From: Candidatus Gastranaerophilales bacterium
GTDB taxonomy: Bacteria; Cyanobacteriota; Vampirovibrionia; Gastranaerophilales; Gastranaerophilaceae
DNA: 64,000 nt
Reading direction: 5' to 3'
Assembly (NCBI GenBank): GCA_944322725.1
Contig: CALUPU010000001.1
Span: 248,001 to 312,000 of the forward strand
Within the stretch, counting starts at the first letter, position 1, and each line of letters begins with the position of its first letter. Shown here piece after piece: positions 16,758-26,286 of the stretch. The notes under the pieces were generated by a model. It did no database searches and had not been told where the DNA came from. It saw nothing but the letters and a program-made list of their open reading frames with translations. Position numbers and translations under genes: made by a program.

Positions 16758-19235
16758 ATGTTTGAACGTTTTACAGAAAAAGCGATAAAAGTAATCATGC
16801 TCGCACAAGAAGAAGCGAGAAGATTAGGACATAACTTTGTCGGTACAGAGCAGGTTCTGCTCGGTCTTATCGGCGAAGGAACTGGCGTTGCGTCGAAAAC
16901 ATTAAAATCAATGGGCATCACCCTTAAAGACGCAAGAGCGGAAGTTGAAAAAATTATCGGCAGAGGTTCCGGCTTCGTTGCTGTAGAAATACCATTCACA
17001 CCTCGTGCAAAAAGAGTTCTGGAGTTGTCATGGGATGAAGCAAGACAACTCGGTCACAATTATATCGGAACAGAACACCTGCTTCTCGGACTTATTAGAG
17101 AAGGAGAAGGGGTTGCTGCAAGAGTTCTTGAAAATCTCGGTGTAGACTTAAATAAATTAAGAAGCAATATCATTAAAATGCTTGGAGAATCAAAACCTGC
17201 AGCACAAACAGCTACAGCTGGTACAGCTTCTGGCGGAAAAACTAAAACACCATCACTTGATGAGTTTGGTACAGATTTAACACTTGCTGCCCAAGAGCAA
17301 AGACTTGACCCTGTTGTCGGAAGGGAAAAAGAAATTGAACGTGTTATACAAATACTTGCAAGAAGAACTAAAAACAACCCTGTTTTAATCGGTGAACCGG
17401 GTGTTGGTAAAACTGCAGTTGCCGAAGGTCTTGCTATCAGAATAGTTAATTCTGACGTACCGGATATTCTTGAAGGCAAAAAGATTATCCAGCTTGATAT
17501 GGGGCTTCTTGTTGCCGGTACAAAGTACAGAGGGGAATTTGAAGAACGTCTTAAAAAGATTATGGACGAAATAAGACAGGCAGGAAACGTTATTCTTGTT
17601 ATTGATGAAATGCACACCTTAATTGGTGCAGGTGCTGCAGAAGGTGCAATTGATGCAGCAAACATTTTAAAACCTGCTCTGTCAAGAGGAGAAATTCAAG
17701 TCATCGGTGCAACAACACTTGATGAATATAGAAAATATGTTGAAAAAGATGCTGCACTGGAAAGAAGATTCCAGCCCGTAATCATTGACGAACCTTCAAT
17801 TGATGAATCTATTGAAATCATCAGAGGCTTAAAATCAAAATATGAAGAACACCACAGACTCAAAATTTCTGATGAAGCAATTATTGCTGCGGTTTCTTTG
17901 TCAGACAAGTACATTACAGACAGATTTCTGCCTGACAAAGCCATTGATATTATTGATGAAGCGAGTTCAAAAGTGCGCTTAAATGTAAGTTCATTACCTC
18001 CTGAAGGTAAAGAAATTGAAAAAGAACTTAAAAGCATTATCAAACAAAAAGAAGATGCTATACGTAATCAAGAGTTTGAACATGCTTCAAATTTCAGAGA
18101 TAAAGAAGCTGATTTGAAAGAAAAAATCAGAGAAATGTCTCAACAATGGAAAGAAGCACATGATGCTAACAAACCTGTTGTAACATCAGAGCACGTAGCA
18201 GAAGTAGTCAGTACAATGACAGGTATTCCTACTACAAAAATTACAGAAAAAGAATCTGAAAGACTGCTCAAACTCGAAGAAACTCTTCACAACAGAGTAA
18301 TCGGTCAGGATCAGGCTGTAGTTTCGCTTTCAAAAGCAATAAGACGCGCCAGAGTAGGTTTAAAAGCACCTAACAGACCTATAGGAAGCTTTATTTTTGC
18401 AGGTCCGACTGGTGTAGGTAAAACTGAATTGGCAAAAGCTTTGGCTGAAGCTGTATTTGGTTCAGAAGATAACATGATAAGAGTTGACATGTCAGAGTTT
18501 ATGGAAAAACACTCTACATCAAAACTTATCGGTTCACCTCCGGGCTATGTGGGGTACGATGATGGAGGACACCTTACAGAAACTATTCGTAAGAAACCGT
18601 ATTCAGTTATACTCTTTGACGAAATTGAAAAAGCCCACCCTGATGTATTCAACATCATGCTCCAAATCCTTGATGACGGTCGCTTGACTGACGCAAAAGG
18701 CAGACATATCAACTTTAAGAACACAATCATTATTATGACGTCTAATGTTGGTGCAAGCATGATTACGACTACTTCAAAATTAGGTTTCTCTGTTTCTAAC
18801 GATGAGTCTAAAGATAAATACGAACATCTCAAAGATACTGTTATGGAAGAAATGAAAAAAGCTTTCAGACCTGAATTCCTTAACAGAATCGATGATATTA
18901 TAGTATTCTCTCATCTGAGCAAACCCGAAATCAGAGAAATCGTTGAACTTATGTTCAAAGACCTCGTTAAACGTATTCAATCTCACGATTTCACTATTGA
19001 GGTTTCTGACGAAGTTAAAGACTATCTTGCTGATGAAGGATATTCGGAAGCATACGGCGCAAGACCGTTAAGAAGAGTAATCCAAAAGAAAATTGAAGAT
19101 ACTCTGGCAGAAGAAATCTTAAACGGTAAATATGTTGCAGGCGATGTGATTTCTGCCAAACTTGAAGATAAAAAGATTGTCTTTGAAAAAGTAGGTGAAT
19201 CAGCTAATAAGGAAGAAGCAGAAGCTGCAAAGTAA
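16758..19235 (+). CDS. clpC: ATP-dependent Clp protease ATPase subunit ClpC
   Basis: 825 residues, full length. The AAA+ unfoldase feeds substrates to ClpP. Two Clp-N repeats (about 1-150) carry [10 protein letters not shown] and [13 protein letters not shown] module 1 has Walker A GEPGVGKT (about 212). The UVR/middle coiled coil lies near 415-460. AAA module 2 has Walker A GPTGVGKT (about 549). The C-terminal D2-small domain carries ARPLRR. The wording of the N-domain is strikingly like cyanobacterial and chloroplast ClpC. AGGAG precedes the ATG. It has its own promoter and a strong terminator, so it is monocistronic; its partner clpP lies at 24.8 kb. Confidence 0.97.
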   Translation: MFERFTEKAIKVIMLAQEEARRLGHNFVGTEQVLLGLIGEGTGVASKTLKSMGITLKDARAEVEKIIGRGSGFVAVEIPFTPRAKRVLELSWDEARQLGHNYIGTEHLLLGLIREGEGVAARVLENLGVDLNKLRSNIIKMLGESKPAAQTATAGTASGGKTKTPSLDEFGTDLTLAAQEQRLDPVVGREKEIERVIQILARRTKNNPVLIGEPGVGKTAVAEGLAIRIVNSDVPDILEGKKIIQLDMGLLVAGTKYRGEFEERLKKIMDEIRQAGNVILVIDEMHTLIGAGAAEGAIDAANILKPALSRGEIQVIGATTLDEYRKYVEKDAALERRFQPVIIDEPSIDESIEIIRGLKSKYEEHHRLKISDEAIIAAVSLSDKYITDRFLPDKAIDIIDEASSKVRLNVSSLPPEGKEIEKELKSIIKQKEDAIRNQEFEHASNFRDKEADLKEKIREMSQQWKEAHDANKPVVTSEHVAEVVSTMTGIPTTKITEKESERLLKLEETLHNRVIGQDQAVVSLSKAIRRARVGLKAPNRPIGSFIFAGPTGVGKTELAKALAEAVFGSEDNMIRVDMSEFMEKHSTSKLIGSPPGYVGYDDGGHLTETIRKKPYSVILFDEIEKAHPDVFNIMLQILDDGRLTDAKGRHINFKNTIIIMTSNVGASMITTTSKLGFSVSNDESKDKYEHLKDTVMEEMKKAFRPEFLNRIDDIIVFSHLSKPEIREIVELMFKDLVKRIQSHDFTIEVSDEVKDYLADEGYSEAYGARPLRRVIQKKIEDTLAEEILNGKYVAGDVISAKLEDKKIVFEKVGESANKEEAEAAK

Positions 19236-19251
19236 ATTATAATATTTAAGT

Positions 19252-19287
19252 AAAAAAGAGGTAAGTCAAAAGCTTACCTCTTTTTTT
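19252..19287 (+). terminator. Terminator after clpC
   Basis: 14-base perfect stem AAAAAAGAGGTAAG (19252-19265) with CTTACCTCTTTTTT (19273-19286) and a T run; also usable for the convergent minus-strand gene. Confidence 0.9.
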
Positions 19288-19293
19288 GCAAAT

Positions 19294-19854
19294 TTAATCT
19301 GTTAATTTTAAAGCCATCAGCAGCCCAGCAGGGAGATCTAAAACCTGTGACTGGTATCTTACATCGTTTTTAATTTCATCGAGAAAATCTGCCACTTTAG
19401 ACGCGTGAGATACAACATTGTCTGCAAGTATGATTGCACCTTTGGGTAATTTATCTTTTAATAAATCAAAATACTGTATGTATTCTGATTTATTTGCATC
19501 TATAAAAACCATATCAGGTACAAAATCCAAATCCGAAAGTATTTCCAGTGCTCTGCCCTGTTTAAATGTAACATAATCAGACAACTTGCATTTTTCCATA
19601 TTTTCACGCGCAATAGACTGTCTCTTTTCGTAAAATTCTATAGTTGTGAGATGCCCTCCAACGCCTGCATCCTTCAATGCATCTGCTATCCACAGAGTTG
19701 AATAGCCGTTTGATGTACCTATTTCAAGAACATTCTTAACCTTTGATATTTTTATCAGCATACTGATAAACTCGGCAGTTTGATGAGCAATATTCCAGAA
19801 GTCATGCTGTGTAAGCTCAAGTTCGGCTGATAATTTTAGTGCAGTATCATCCAT
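19294..19854 (-). CDS. Class I SAM-dependent O-methyltransferase (family 3)
   Basis: 186 residues. Motif I is VLEIGTSNGYST (about 41-52), the acidic post-I strand is TTIEFYE, and FIDANKSEYIQYFD supplies the metal/acceptor Asp typical of caffeoyl-CoA-type O-methyltransferases. ILADNVV follows. Bacterial members include small-molecule O-methyltransferases and TrmR, the tRNA 5-methoxyuridine enzyme; substrate is undetermined here. It is shorter than the usual ~210-220, lacking part of the N-terminal helices, but all core motifs are intact. The start is one base after the stop of the upstream beta-propeller gene, so the two are coupled. Confidence 0.88.
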   Translation of the reverse strand: MDDTALKLSAELELTQHDFWNIAHQTAEFISMLIKISKVKNVLEIGTSNGYSTLWIADALKDAGVGGHLTTIEFYEKRQSIARENMEKCKLSDYVTFKQGRALEILSDLDFVPDMVFIDANKSEYIQYFDLLKDKLPKGAIILADNVVSHASKVADFLDEIKNDVRYQSQVLDLPAGLLMALKLTD

Positions 19855-19855
19855 A

Positions 19856-21298
19856 TTACTTCAACCTTTTATTCATCAGCTGTAAATCATTAATATACAC
19901 AGATGTTTTGACTGTTTGCAAAATGGAATTTTTCACATAATCATAAACAAAATATTTTTTATCAGTAACATTTGTAATCAAGAAAATACTGCTGTCAGGC
20001 ACTTTTACAAGCTTTTTATAAAAGCCTGTTTCAGGCAATTTTATTGCCTGTTCAAAAGAATAATCCTCTAATTTAAATATATCAAGTTCATTTGCTGCAC
20101 AGAGAATATACAATTTGTTGTCTATAAGCACCATATCAACCGGCTTCTTAGCAAGAGGCTGCTTATATATTATATCCTTAATTTCTGTGTCAACTACCTG
20201 CAGATTATGCTCCGAACGTGACAGAAGAAAAATATTATTACCCTTCACAACAAGTTTTGACACGTTTGACGCATTATAAACAAAACTGTTCAAATAAGTT
20301 TCGTTTAAGGCAAGAGTATAAATATCACCGGTATTTTTATCAACATAAGCAATTTGTTTGTCATCAGCACTGATTGTTATATTTTTAGGGTAGCCCTTAA
20401 CTTTAATTTTTTCTGCAAGAGCCATTGTTTTTAAATCGATTACAAATATAGACTGGTCATCAGACGGTGCAACATATGCTTTTGTTTTATCACTATTCAA
20501 TATAATTTCCGCAGGCTGAAAACCCAAATCTATTTTTTTTGCAAGCACTTCCTGTTTTACATCTGCAACGTCAATATAAGTCTTGCCGGCGGCAGCAACA
20601 AGGATATATTCATCTTTGCATACAGGAAGTATAAATTTAGGTAGATTATCAAGTCTTAAAGTAAAAACAGGAACAGTAGAGTCAGATGGTATTACGTTAA
20701 TCAGCTTAGAATCCAGAGTTGTAATAAGAAGAGTCCTGCCAGACATATAAGGAATAGGAACTATTTTGGTATTTTCCACATTTTTTTTAGTCTCTACATG
20801 TCCTTTGAAAATATCATTTACAGAAGAATTCTGCAGTGCAATCTTCAAATCCCCCATCATAATCTTCATATCCTCAGGTATTATCATACCAGGAGGTACA
20901 AGCATATCCTGGGGGAATAAGCCTGTTTTAACTATAAACGGAATATTTTTAGTATCAGTAACCGTAGGTCTGCCGTTTTTATCCTTAACAACTTTCAAAA
21001 GTGCAAAATTTGAATCAAAAAGCACTACGTCAGGGCGCTGAGAAAGTTTTTTGTTTGCCGGATAAGTGCTCACAATCTTGCCTGAAGGATTTTTCTTAGG
21101 ATTAGACGGTAAAACCGGAAGGTAAACCGTACCATCAGGAAGGCTTATCAAACCATCAAAACGCACTGATGCCGAAGGCAAATCGGTTTTTAATGTTTCC
21201 AGAATATAAGCAGGGAGTTTGGTTGCATATGAAGACATTGCAGTTAAAAAGTATATAAGTACAAGTGCCGTAATATTCTTTAAGTTTATCTTCATCAT
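19856..21298 (-). CDS. Secreted beta-propeller (YncE/YVTN-like) protein
   Basis: 480 residues. The N-terminal signal peptide (MMKINLKNITALVLIYFLTA..., cleavage near SYA) points to the periplasm or surface. Residues 215-470 contain repeated four-strand blades with phrases such as KTYIDVADVKQEVLAKKIDLG, KAYVAPSDDQSIFVIDLKT and YPKNITISADDKQIAYVDKN, typical of YVTN/YncE-like propellers. The N-terminal 200 residues contain a proline-rich segment (SNPKKNPSG, FPQDMLVPPGMIIPED). No enzymatic motif. Ligand unknown. It lies 17 bases downstream of dnaJ on the same strand and may be read through from the grpE-dnaJ unit. Confidence 0.8.
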   Translation of the reverse strand: MMKINLKNITALVLIYFLTAMSSYATKLPAYILETLKTDLPSASVRFDGLISLPDGTVYLPVLPSNPKKNPSGKIVSTYPANKKLSQRPDVVLFDSNFALLKVVKDKNGRPTVTDTKNIPFIVKTGLFPQDMLVPPGMIIPEDMKIMMGDLKIALQNSSVNDIFKGHVETKKNVENTKIVPIPYMSGRTLLITTLDSKLINVIPSDSTVPVFTLRLDNLPKFILPVCKDEYILVAAAGKTYIDVADVKQEVLAKKIDLGFQPAEIILNSDKTKAYVAPSDDQSIFVIDLKTMALAEKIKVKGYPKNITISADDKQIAYVDKNTGDIYTLALNETYLNSFVYNASNVSKLVVKGNNIFLLSRSEHNLQVVDTEIKDIIYKQPLAKKPVDMVLIDNKLYILCAANELDIFKLEDYSFEQAIKLPETGFYKKLVKVPDSSIFLITNVTDKKYFVYDYVKNSILQTVKTSVYINDLQLMNKRLK

Positions 21299-21315
21299 AT
21301 CTTCCTGTTTATAAT

Positions 21316-22443
21316 TTAACTGTGAATTACATTTTTGAATTTATCTATAAATTTTTCATTAGGTTTTTTATTTTCTGATAATTCAAAAAGTTTGCGATAC
21401 AGACGTTTTTCTTCCTCGTTAAGTAATTTTGGTGTTTTATATTTAACCATTACAAGGTGATCACCGCGTTTTTCCGGATGACCGAGATACGGTATACCGG
21501 CATTCTTTATAGTCAGTATTTTACCATATTCAACGCCTGTTGGTACAGTTAATTCTTTTTCGCCATGGATAGTATTAACAGCGATAGTATCCCCCAGCAC
21601 CGCCTGTGGAATATTTATATATAACTCGGAATAAACATTAAAGCCGTCGCGCTTAAATTCTTTATGAGGCTTAACATGCATAACTATGTATAAATCACCG
21701 CTAGAACCGCCATTTTTGCCTGCGTCACCTTCTTTTGCAACTCTGATTTTTGCATTATTGTCCACACCCGCAGGTATTTTGACTTTAATAGTTTTTTCAG
21801 TCTCCAATCTGCCTTCACCATGGCATTTTTTGCAAGGAGAACCTATTACCTGTCCCGTACCGCCGCATCTTGGGCATGTCGTTACCTGTTGAATGCTGCC
21901 AAGAATAGTTCTTGTAACATGAGCAACCCGCCCTTTGCCGTTACAATCCGGACAAATTACAGGCTTTGTTCCCGGTTCTGCACCGGTACCATAGCAGTCT
22001 TTACACATTTCAAGATGATTAATTTTTATTTCTTTTTCAACACCAAAAGCAGCTTCTTCAAATTCCAGTTCAATGTCAAGTCTTAAATCGTGTCCTCTTT
22101 GAGGAGCAGTCGGGTCAACTGCTTGAGCGCCGCTAAATCCGCCCATTCCGCCGAAAAAGGATTCAAAGATATCATTAATATTACCGAAACCGAAATCAAA
22201 AGGTCCTTCGCTGCTATAACCAGCATTAGAAAGCCCCTCTTCTCCATATCTATCGTAGAGAGAGCGTTTCTCCTCATCCGCCAAAGTTTCATAAGCTTTG
22301 CCGAGTTCTTTAAATTTTTCCTCTGCATCAGGTGCCTTGTTAACATCGGGGTGCAGCTCTCTGGCTTTTTTTCTGAATGCGCTCTTTATTTCTGCCTGTG
22401 TAGCCTCTCTGCTTATACCCAGTATCTCGTAATAATCTGCCAT
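21316..22443 (-). CDS. dnaJ: Chaperone protein DnaJ
   Basis: 375 residues, canonical type I J-protein that stimulates DnaK ATPase and delivers substrates. The J domain (1-70) has HPD at 31-33. A Gly/Phe-rich stretch (75-115) follows, then four CxxCxGxG zinc motifs ([32 protein letters not shown]), then the two C-terminal substrate-binding domains. It lies eight bases after grpE in an apparent grpE-dnaJ operon. dnaK and hrcA are not adjacent, and I see no CIRCE element. Confidence 0.97.
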   Translation of the reverse strand: MADYYEILGISREATQAEIKSAFRKKARELHPDVNKAPDAEEKFKELGKAYETLADEEKRSLYDRYGEEGLSNAGYSSEGPFDFGFGNINDIFESFFGGMGGFSGAQAVDPTAPQRGHDLRLDIELEFEEAAFGVEKEIKINHLEMCKDCYGTGAEPGTKPVICPDCNGKGRVAHVTRTILGSIQQVTTCPRCGGTGQVIGSPCKKCHGEGRLETEKTIKVKIPAGVDNNAKIRVAKEGDAGKNGGSSGDLYIVMHVKPHKEFKRDGFNVYSELYINIPQAVLGDTIAVNTIHGEKELTVPTGVEYGKILTIKNAGIPYLGHPEKRGDHLVMVKYKTPKLLNEEEKRLYRKLFELSENKKPNEKFIDKFKNVIHS

Positions 22444-22451
22444 AATCCTCT

Positions 22452-23036
22452 CTATTCACCGACTGCGACATTGACAAGCGAAGGTCTCAGCACTTTGTCG
22501 CCCAATTTGTAGCCCTTTTGTAATTCCGCTATGATTGTATTTTCGGGCAGTTCACTTGTAGGTGTCTGCATAACTGCTTCATGAAAATTCGGGTCAAATT
22601 CTTTACCCTCAGTCTCAATTACCTCCATACCCATTTTTGCCAACACATCGTAAATCTGCTTAAATACAAGTTCATAACTGTCTTTTACAGTATTAACATC
22701 CTCAACATTTTCAACTGATTTTTTTGCTCTGTCAATATTATCCAATGCTTCAATCATCTTTTTTAAAGTCTCTTCAGCACCGTATTTTAACAAAGCCTCG
22801 CGTTCCTGTGCCTGTCTTTTTCTATAGTTATCAAAATCAGCCGCCAAACGCAAATATTGATTATTAATTTTATCAATTTCTTCTTTTAAAGAAGAAATTG
22901 CATCTTCACAAGCATTATCATCAGATTCAGGCTCTTTAGAGTCTTGTTCCTTTTCTTCTGTTTTTTCAGGAGCAAAAGGATTGTTTTCGCACTTCAGTTC
23001 CTGTTCATCGATATTTTCTTTATGTTCTTTCCCCAT
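22452..23036 (-). CDS. grpE: Nucleotide exchange factor GrpE
   Basis: 194 residues. Releases ADP from DnaK. The acidic disordered N-terminus (1-55) is followed by the long coiled coil with the hallmark [21 protein letters not shown]-like segment (about 75-95) and the beta-domain with NFHEAVMQ and [20 protein letters not shown]. Complete and normal. First gene of grpE-dnaJ, preceded by a candidate promoter at 23072-23099. Confidence 0.97.
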   Translation of the reverse strand: MGKEHKENIDEQELKCENNPFAPEKTEEKEQDSKEPESDDNACEDAISSLKEEIDKINNQYLRLAADFDNYRKRQAQEREALLKYGAEETLKKMIEALDNIDRAKKSVENVEDVNTVKDSYELVFKQIYDVLAKMGMEVIETEGKEFDPNFHEAVMQTPTSELPENTIIAELQKGYKLGDKVLRPSLVNVAVGE

Positions 23037-23071
23037 AATATTAAGTCCTTTTTCAAGATAACAATACTATC

Positions 23072-23099
23072 ATTATAGTTTATCAAAGCTTATACACAA
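23072..23099 (-). promoter_or_regulatory. Candidate promoter of grpE-dnaJ
   Basis: Minus strand TTGTGT (23094-23099), 16 bases, TATAAT (23072-23077). The -10 is perfect and the -35 weak. No CIRCE-type inverted repeat is visible around it. Confidence 0.45.
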
Positions 23100-23201
23100 G
23101 GAAATTTAATGTTTTCTTAACTTTTATTTTTATATATGACGAATTTATATAATTTTAGTTTCGAATGTTAAGAAATGTAATGAAAAAATATAAAAGTGAA
23201 T

Positions 23202-23230
23202 TTGAAGATTTTAAATTGTTTTTATATAAG
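23202..23230 (+). promoter_or_regulatory. Candidate promoter of the small-gene pair
   Basis: TTGAAG (23202-23207), 17 bases, TATAAG (23225-23230). Start expected near 23237, about 50 bases before the 54-codon gene. Confidence 0.5.
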
Positions 23231-23286
23231 TACGAGGTATATAAAAAATATCTAAGAAGTAAATAAGTAGAAGAAGGAGTAAAATT

Positions 23287-23451
23287 ATGAACGTATCAGC
23301 AATCGGAAATTTCTTTGGAGCACAGCAAACAGCAGATGCAGTAAATCGTAAACCGGTAGCAGAAACAGCAGGCTCTCTGGCATTTGGTTCAGCAGAAACA
23401 GCAGGTTCTCTGGCTAACAACGCAGGCGGTTCCTTCTGTGCAATGGCATAG
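23287..23451 (+). CDS. 54-aa peptide with tandem AETAGSLA repeat, RiPP- or signal-like
   Basis: A small gene with ATG at 23287, TAG at 23449-23451 and a strong AGAAGGAG ribosome binding site. The peptide starts MNVSAIGNFFGAQQTADAV. It contains AETAGSLA twice with an 11-residue period (DNA repeats 23359-23381 and 23392-23414, one base different). It ends GGSFCAMA with a single cysteine. The layout (leader-like N-half, repeated core, Gly-Gly before a short tail) is compatible with a processed peptide or RiPP precursor, but no maturation enzyme is adjacent. It has its own promoter and shares a terminator with the next small gene. Family unknown to me. Confidence 0.7.
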   Translation: MNVSAIGNFFGAQQTADAVNRKPVAETAGSLAFGSAETAGSLANNAGGSFCAMA

Positions 23452-23502
23452 GCAAAGTTTTTATTACGAGATAAGAGACGACTACTATATACGGGGTGGC
23501 AG

Positions 23503-23652
23503 ATGAATGAAATCAGACTGGCTAATTATACATTAATGGCAGTTATGTTTTTAACAATGGCAACATTCTGTGTATCACTGAATACACTGACAAAATCATC
23601 AAATATGATAAAATATCGAAGTAATATCAATATAGCAGGCTACAGCTATTAA
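23503..23652 (+). CDS. 49-aa single-pass membrane peptide
   Basis: ATG at 23503, TAA at 23650-23652, with a GGGGTGG ribosome binding site about seven bases upstream. One hydrophobic helix (LANYTLMAVMFLTMATFCVSL, residues 6-26) is followed by a basic, polar tail ending NIAGYSY. It lies 51 bases after the 54-aa peptide, with a terminator right behind, so the two form a compact two-gene unit. It could be a membrane partner, an immunity-like protein or an unrelated small membrane protein. No homologue recognised. Confidence 0.6.
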   Translation: MNEIRLANYTLMAVMFLTMATFCVSLNTLTKSSNMIKYRSNINIAGYSY

Positions 23653-23673
23653 CAGCAAAAGAAATAAAGAGAT

Positions 23674-23709
23674 AAAAGAGCACTTAATTATATTAAGTGC
23701 TCTTTTTAT
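23674..23709. terminator. Bidirectional terminator after the small-gene pair
   Basis: 15-base perfect stem AAAAGAGCACTTAAT (23674-23688) with ATTAAGTGCTCTTTT (23692-23706), three-base loop, T run. It separates convergent units. Confidence 0.9.
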
Positions 23710-23724
23710 AATCAGATGCTAAAT

Positions 23725-23994
23725 CTATTTTTCATTCATTTGTGCATAGCAGTCTTTACAGTATACTTCCTTCCCCATAATAGGTTTAAAAGGAACCTGT
23801 GTCTGTGCACCGCATTTTGAGCAAACAACATCATACATTTTTCTTCTGTTATTTTGTCTTCTTTTTTTTCTGCACTCAGGGCAGCGTTTTGGCTTATTTA
23901 CCAATCCTTTTTCTGCATAAAATTCCTGTTCACCGGCTGTAAAAACGAATTCAGCGCCACAGTCTTCGCAGATGAGTGTTTCATCTTGATACAT
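23725..23994 (-). CDS. Small zinc-ribbon protein with four CxxC pairs
   Basis: 89 residues with cysteines at 9/12, 38/41, 58/61 and 79/82, four evenly spread CxxC pairs able to bind two zinc ions. The N-half (LICEDCGAEFVFTAGEQEFYA) matches the probable zinc-binding domain seen in small bacterial proteins (zf-trcl type). The C-half (VVCSKCGAQTQVPFKP) matches the CxxC-x-CxxC zinc ribbon common in Chloroflexi, Cyanobacteria and Patescibacteria. The segment between is very basic (RKKRRQNNRRK), suggesting nucleic acid contact. No known function. Shine-Dalgarno AAGGAG is present upstream. Confidence 0.88.
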   Translation of the reverse strand: MYQDETLICEDCGAEFVFTAGEQEFYAEKGLVNKPKRCPECRKKRRQNNRRKMYDVVCSKCGAQTQVPFKPIMGKEVYCKDCYAQMNEK

Positions 23995-24088
23995 TTTTAG
24001 TCTCCTTGTTTAATTGGTAAATAATTACCCGATAGTATATTAAACTATATTCTAAACCTTTTTTTACAATTAATCAAGATTCCAAAAG

Positions 24089-24129
24089 AAATAAAAGCCC
24101 TTGAAAACTCATTTCAAGGACTTTTATTT
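24089..24129 (-). terminator. Terminator after the 181-aa gene
   Basis: AAATAAAAGCCCTTGAAA pairs with TTTCAAGGACTTTTATTT (one mismatch). Long A/T arms make it usable on either strand; the nearest gene ending here is the minus-strand gene at 24169. Confidence 0.75.
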
Positions 24130-24168
24130 GTTTTTCACACACACACGAGGAATTAGATATATTATTCA

Positions 24169-24714
24169 TTAAGCGTATTTAGGAGCAGTTCTTTCTATAT
24201 TCTTGCTTTCTTGTTCTTCAACTTTTTGAAGTTCAGTTTCTGCTGCCTTTAATTGCGTTTCAATCATAAGTTTTTGGTTAGTAATATCAGTTTCCAATCT
24301 TTTTACTCTTTGTGCTTCAGATTTACCAGCAGCATCAAGAGCCTGTTTAAAGAATGCATTGAATACAAATATCTGATTTGCATAAAGAGCGTTCATATTA
24401 GAAGGATCAATAGCCATACCGTATTGACCTCGTGACATTGCGTTCATATTCATCATATTTGCGTTATACATTTGAGATGCGCGAGAAGCTGCGAACAGTG
24501 CTTTGGGAACACTATTATTAAAGAAGTTCATATTAACTCCGAAAATACTCGCCGGAGAACTCATAAATTCACCCGGAGTAATAATTCCGTCAGCAACATT
24601 ACCGGCATAAACAGAAAGATCTTGAAGCTTTTGTGACAGCTGCATCAATCTGCACTGGAGGTTGTTGATTCGCTGAGTTAATTGAAGCTTTCGCATTGTA
24701 AATATTGCGTACAC
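24169..24714 (-). CDS. Unrecognised 181-aa protein with terminal coiled coils
   Basis: Starts at GTG (24714), supported by AGGAG nine bases upstream; an in-frame ATG seven codons later is the alternative. Residues 1-40 form a Leu/Gln-rich helix (LTQRINNLQCRLMQLSQKLQD). The middle is Met/Asn/Phe-rich and the last 50 residues are a coiled coil (VKRLETDITNQKLMIETQLK). No signal peptide. The end-coil, middle-globule, end-coil design recalls filament or rod components of export systems, but no family can be assigned. It lies downstream of clpP on the same strand. Confidence 0.72.
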   Translation of the reverse strand: MYAIFTMRKLQLTQRINNLQCRLMQLSQKLQDLSVYAGNVADGIITPGEFMSSPASIFGVNMNFFNNSVPKALFAASRASQMYNANMMNMNAMSRGQYGMAIDPSNMNALYANQIFVFNAFFKQALDAAGKSEAQRVKRLETDITNQKLMIETQLKAAETELQKVEEQESKNIERTAPKYA

Positions 24715-24815
24715 TGTTCTATTCTCCTACCATAACCAATTTGTCTAACCTTACATATATATAAAAACATTTGGAAGCAGGAAATTGCGCAAAGTGTTTT
24801 AAATATTAAGAAATA

Positions 24816-25427
24816 TTAAGAAACTCTTGTGATTACTTTGTCTATAAGACCGTATTCTACTGCCTCTTGAGCAGACATATAGTAATCTCTTTCTGTATCA
24901 TTTTTAATTTTTTCAATAGGTTGAGAACAGTTATTGGCAAGTATACCGTTAAGCATATTCTTCATACGAAGAATTTCTTTTGCTTCAATTTCAATGTCGG
25001 TAGCCTGTCCTTGGGCACCGCCTAAAGGCTGGTGAATCATTATTCTGGAACTGGGAAGAGAGAGTCTTTTGCCTTTAGCACCTGAAGACAAGAGGAAAGA
25101 GCCCATACTGGCCGCTTCACCAATACAAATAGTACTAACATCTGCCCTGATATGCTGCATTGTATCGTATATTGCAAGTCCAGCTGTTATAACACCACCC
25201 GGGCTGTTGATATAAAGCATAATGTCCTTTTCAGGATTTTCTGAATCCAAAAGTAAAAGCTGTGCAACTATCACGTTTGCAAGTTCATCATCTATTTCTT
25301 CACCAAGAAATATTATTCTTTCTCTTAACAATCTTGAAAAAATATCAAAAGATTTTTCTCCTCTTGAAGAAGATTCAATAACCATAGGTACATAACTTAA
25401 AACTTTAGAAATATCGAAATCAGACAT
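24816..25427 (-). CDS. clpP: ATP-dependent Clp protease proteolytic subunit ClpP
   Basis: 203 residues. Catalytic triad Ser107 (EAASMGS), His132 (IMIHQP) and Asp177 (KNDTERD) visible. The N-terminal axial loop region and the handle helix ([15 protein letters not shown]) are present. It forms tetradecamers with ClpC or ClpX. A Shine-Dalgarno AAGGAG precedes the ATG. Cognate clpC is in the same window at 16.8 kb but not linked in an operon. Confidence 0.97.
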   Translation of the reverse strand: MSDFDISKVLSYVPMVIESSSRGEKSFDIFSRLLRERIIFLGEEIDDELANVIVAQLLLLDSENPEKDIMLYINSPGGVITAGLAIYDTMQHIRADVSTICIGEAASMGSFLLSSGAKGKRLSLPSSRIMIHQPLGGAQGQATDIEIEAKEILRMKNMLNGILANNCSQPIEKIKNDTERDYYMSAQEAVEYGLIDKVITRVS

Positions 25428-25485
25428 TATTTCTCCTTAATATAATTCTTAGTAGATTATACGTTTGTAAGAGATTTTTTTCAAG

Positions 25486-26166
25486 TTACCATGGATATTT
25501 TGAATCAATGCTCCAATTTTTTGTATATAAAACCGCACTGCAATACATAGGAATTTTAGAATTTTTATTACATCCAAATTTTTCATCGTTTATGAGTGTA
25601 TTTATATTCAAACTCATATTGTATGGAATAAAAGCAGTAGCAGACGAATTAACAATCATAAATACAAATAAATCTTTTCCGAAGACATTTGGTTTTTCTT
25701 TACCATTTAAGTCAACATATAAGAATGCGCATGTTTGTCCATCTCTTTTACAGGCAGATACGGCATTCATAGCAATAGCAATACCGTTTTGCAGAATTAT
25801 TGAAGGAAGAGACGATAAATTAACGCCAGTGGAACGACCTTTGAAGTTTTTGTATTCTTCATCAATAAAACACGCTCCTGTAGAATCAAGACAATTTTGG
25901 GACAAACGCAGATTAGAAGCAATATTATTCATAATCAAATTATAATTTTTATGCCCTGCTCTCCAACCCCATTCTCCCGGTGCACCGTTAGAATTCATTG
26001 AAAACTGTAAAGTCTGTGTCATGTCAGAGAAAAACAAACGAAGTTTCATAGACATGTCTTTTTTTTCACGCTGGTATGAAAAAATAAAAAATATTGTTAA
26101 AATGGCAATCACAAGAACTGCAACTGCACCGACCGAACGCAATTTTTCTTTTGTGTGCTCATCCAT
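25486..26166 (-). CDS. Pseudopilin-like membrane-anchored protein
   Basis: Start taken at ATG 26166 (MDEHTKEKLRSVGAVAVLV...). An upstream ATG at 26229 would add 21 hydrophobic residues. One N-terminal membrane helix (about 12-30) is followed by a long helix with MKLRLFFSDMTQTLQFSMNSNG. A C-terminal region carries DLNGKEKPNVFGKDLFVF and several cysteines. That N-G-x-x-x-P-N-x-x-G-x-D-x-F phrase is, from memory, typical of the many type II secretion/type IV pilin-like proteins of Gastranaerophilales. The prepilin cleavage motif (G-F-T-x-x-E) is missing, so it may be a non-cleaved relative. No secretion genes adjacent. Confidence 0.6.
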   Translation of the reverse strand: MDEHTKEKLRSVGAVAVLVIAILTIFFIFSYQREKKDMSMKLRLFFSDMTQTLQFSMNSNGAPGEWGWRAGHKNYNLIMNNIASNLRLSQNCLDSTGACFIDEEYKNFKGRSTGVNLSSLPSIILQNGIAIAMNAVSACKRDGQTCAFLYVDLNGKEKPNVFGKDLFVFMIVNSSATAFIPYNMSLNINTLINDEKFGCNKNSKIPMYCSAVLYTKNWSIDSKYPW

Positions 26167-26286
26167 GAACACTATATTATAATATTTATAAAAAATGAGC
26201 AAATTTTTATATGAAATAATAAATTGCATGAAAAATTTTCTTTAATTATAATTATTATCAACAGATAAATTAGGGACGAGGTTATT

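Noticed and set aside
17060-17665. Minus-strand 201-codon open frame within clpC
   Set aside because: Antisense shadow of the highly conserved clpC coding sequence.
23037-23200. CIRCE heat-shock operator upstream of grpE
   Set aside because: No TTAGCACTC-N9-GAGTGCTAA inverted repeat is present.
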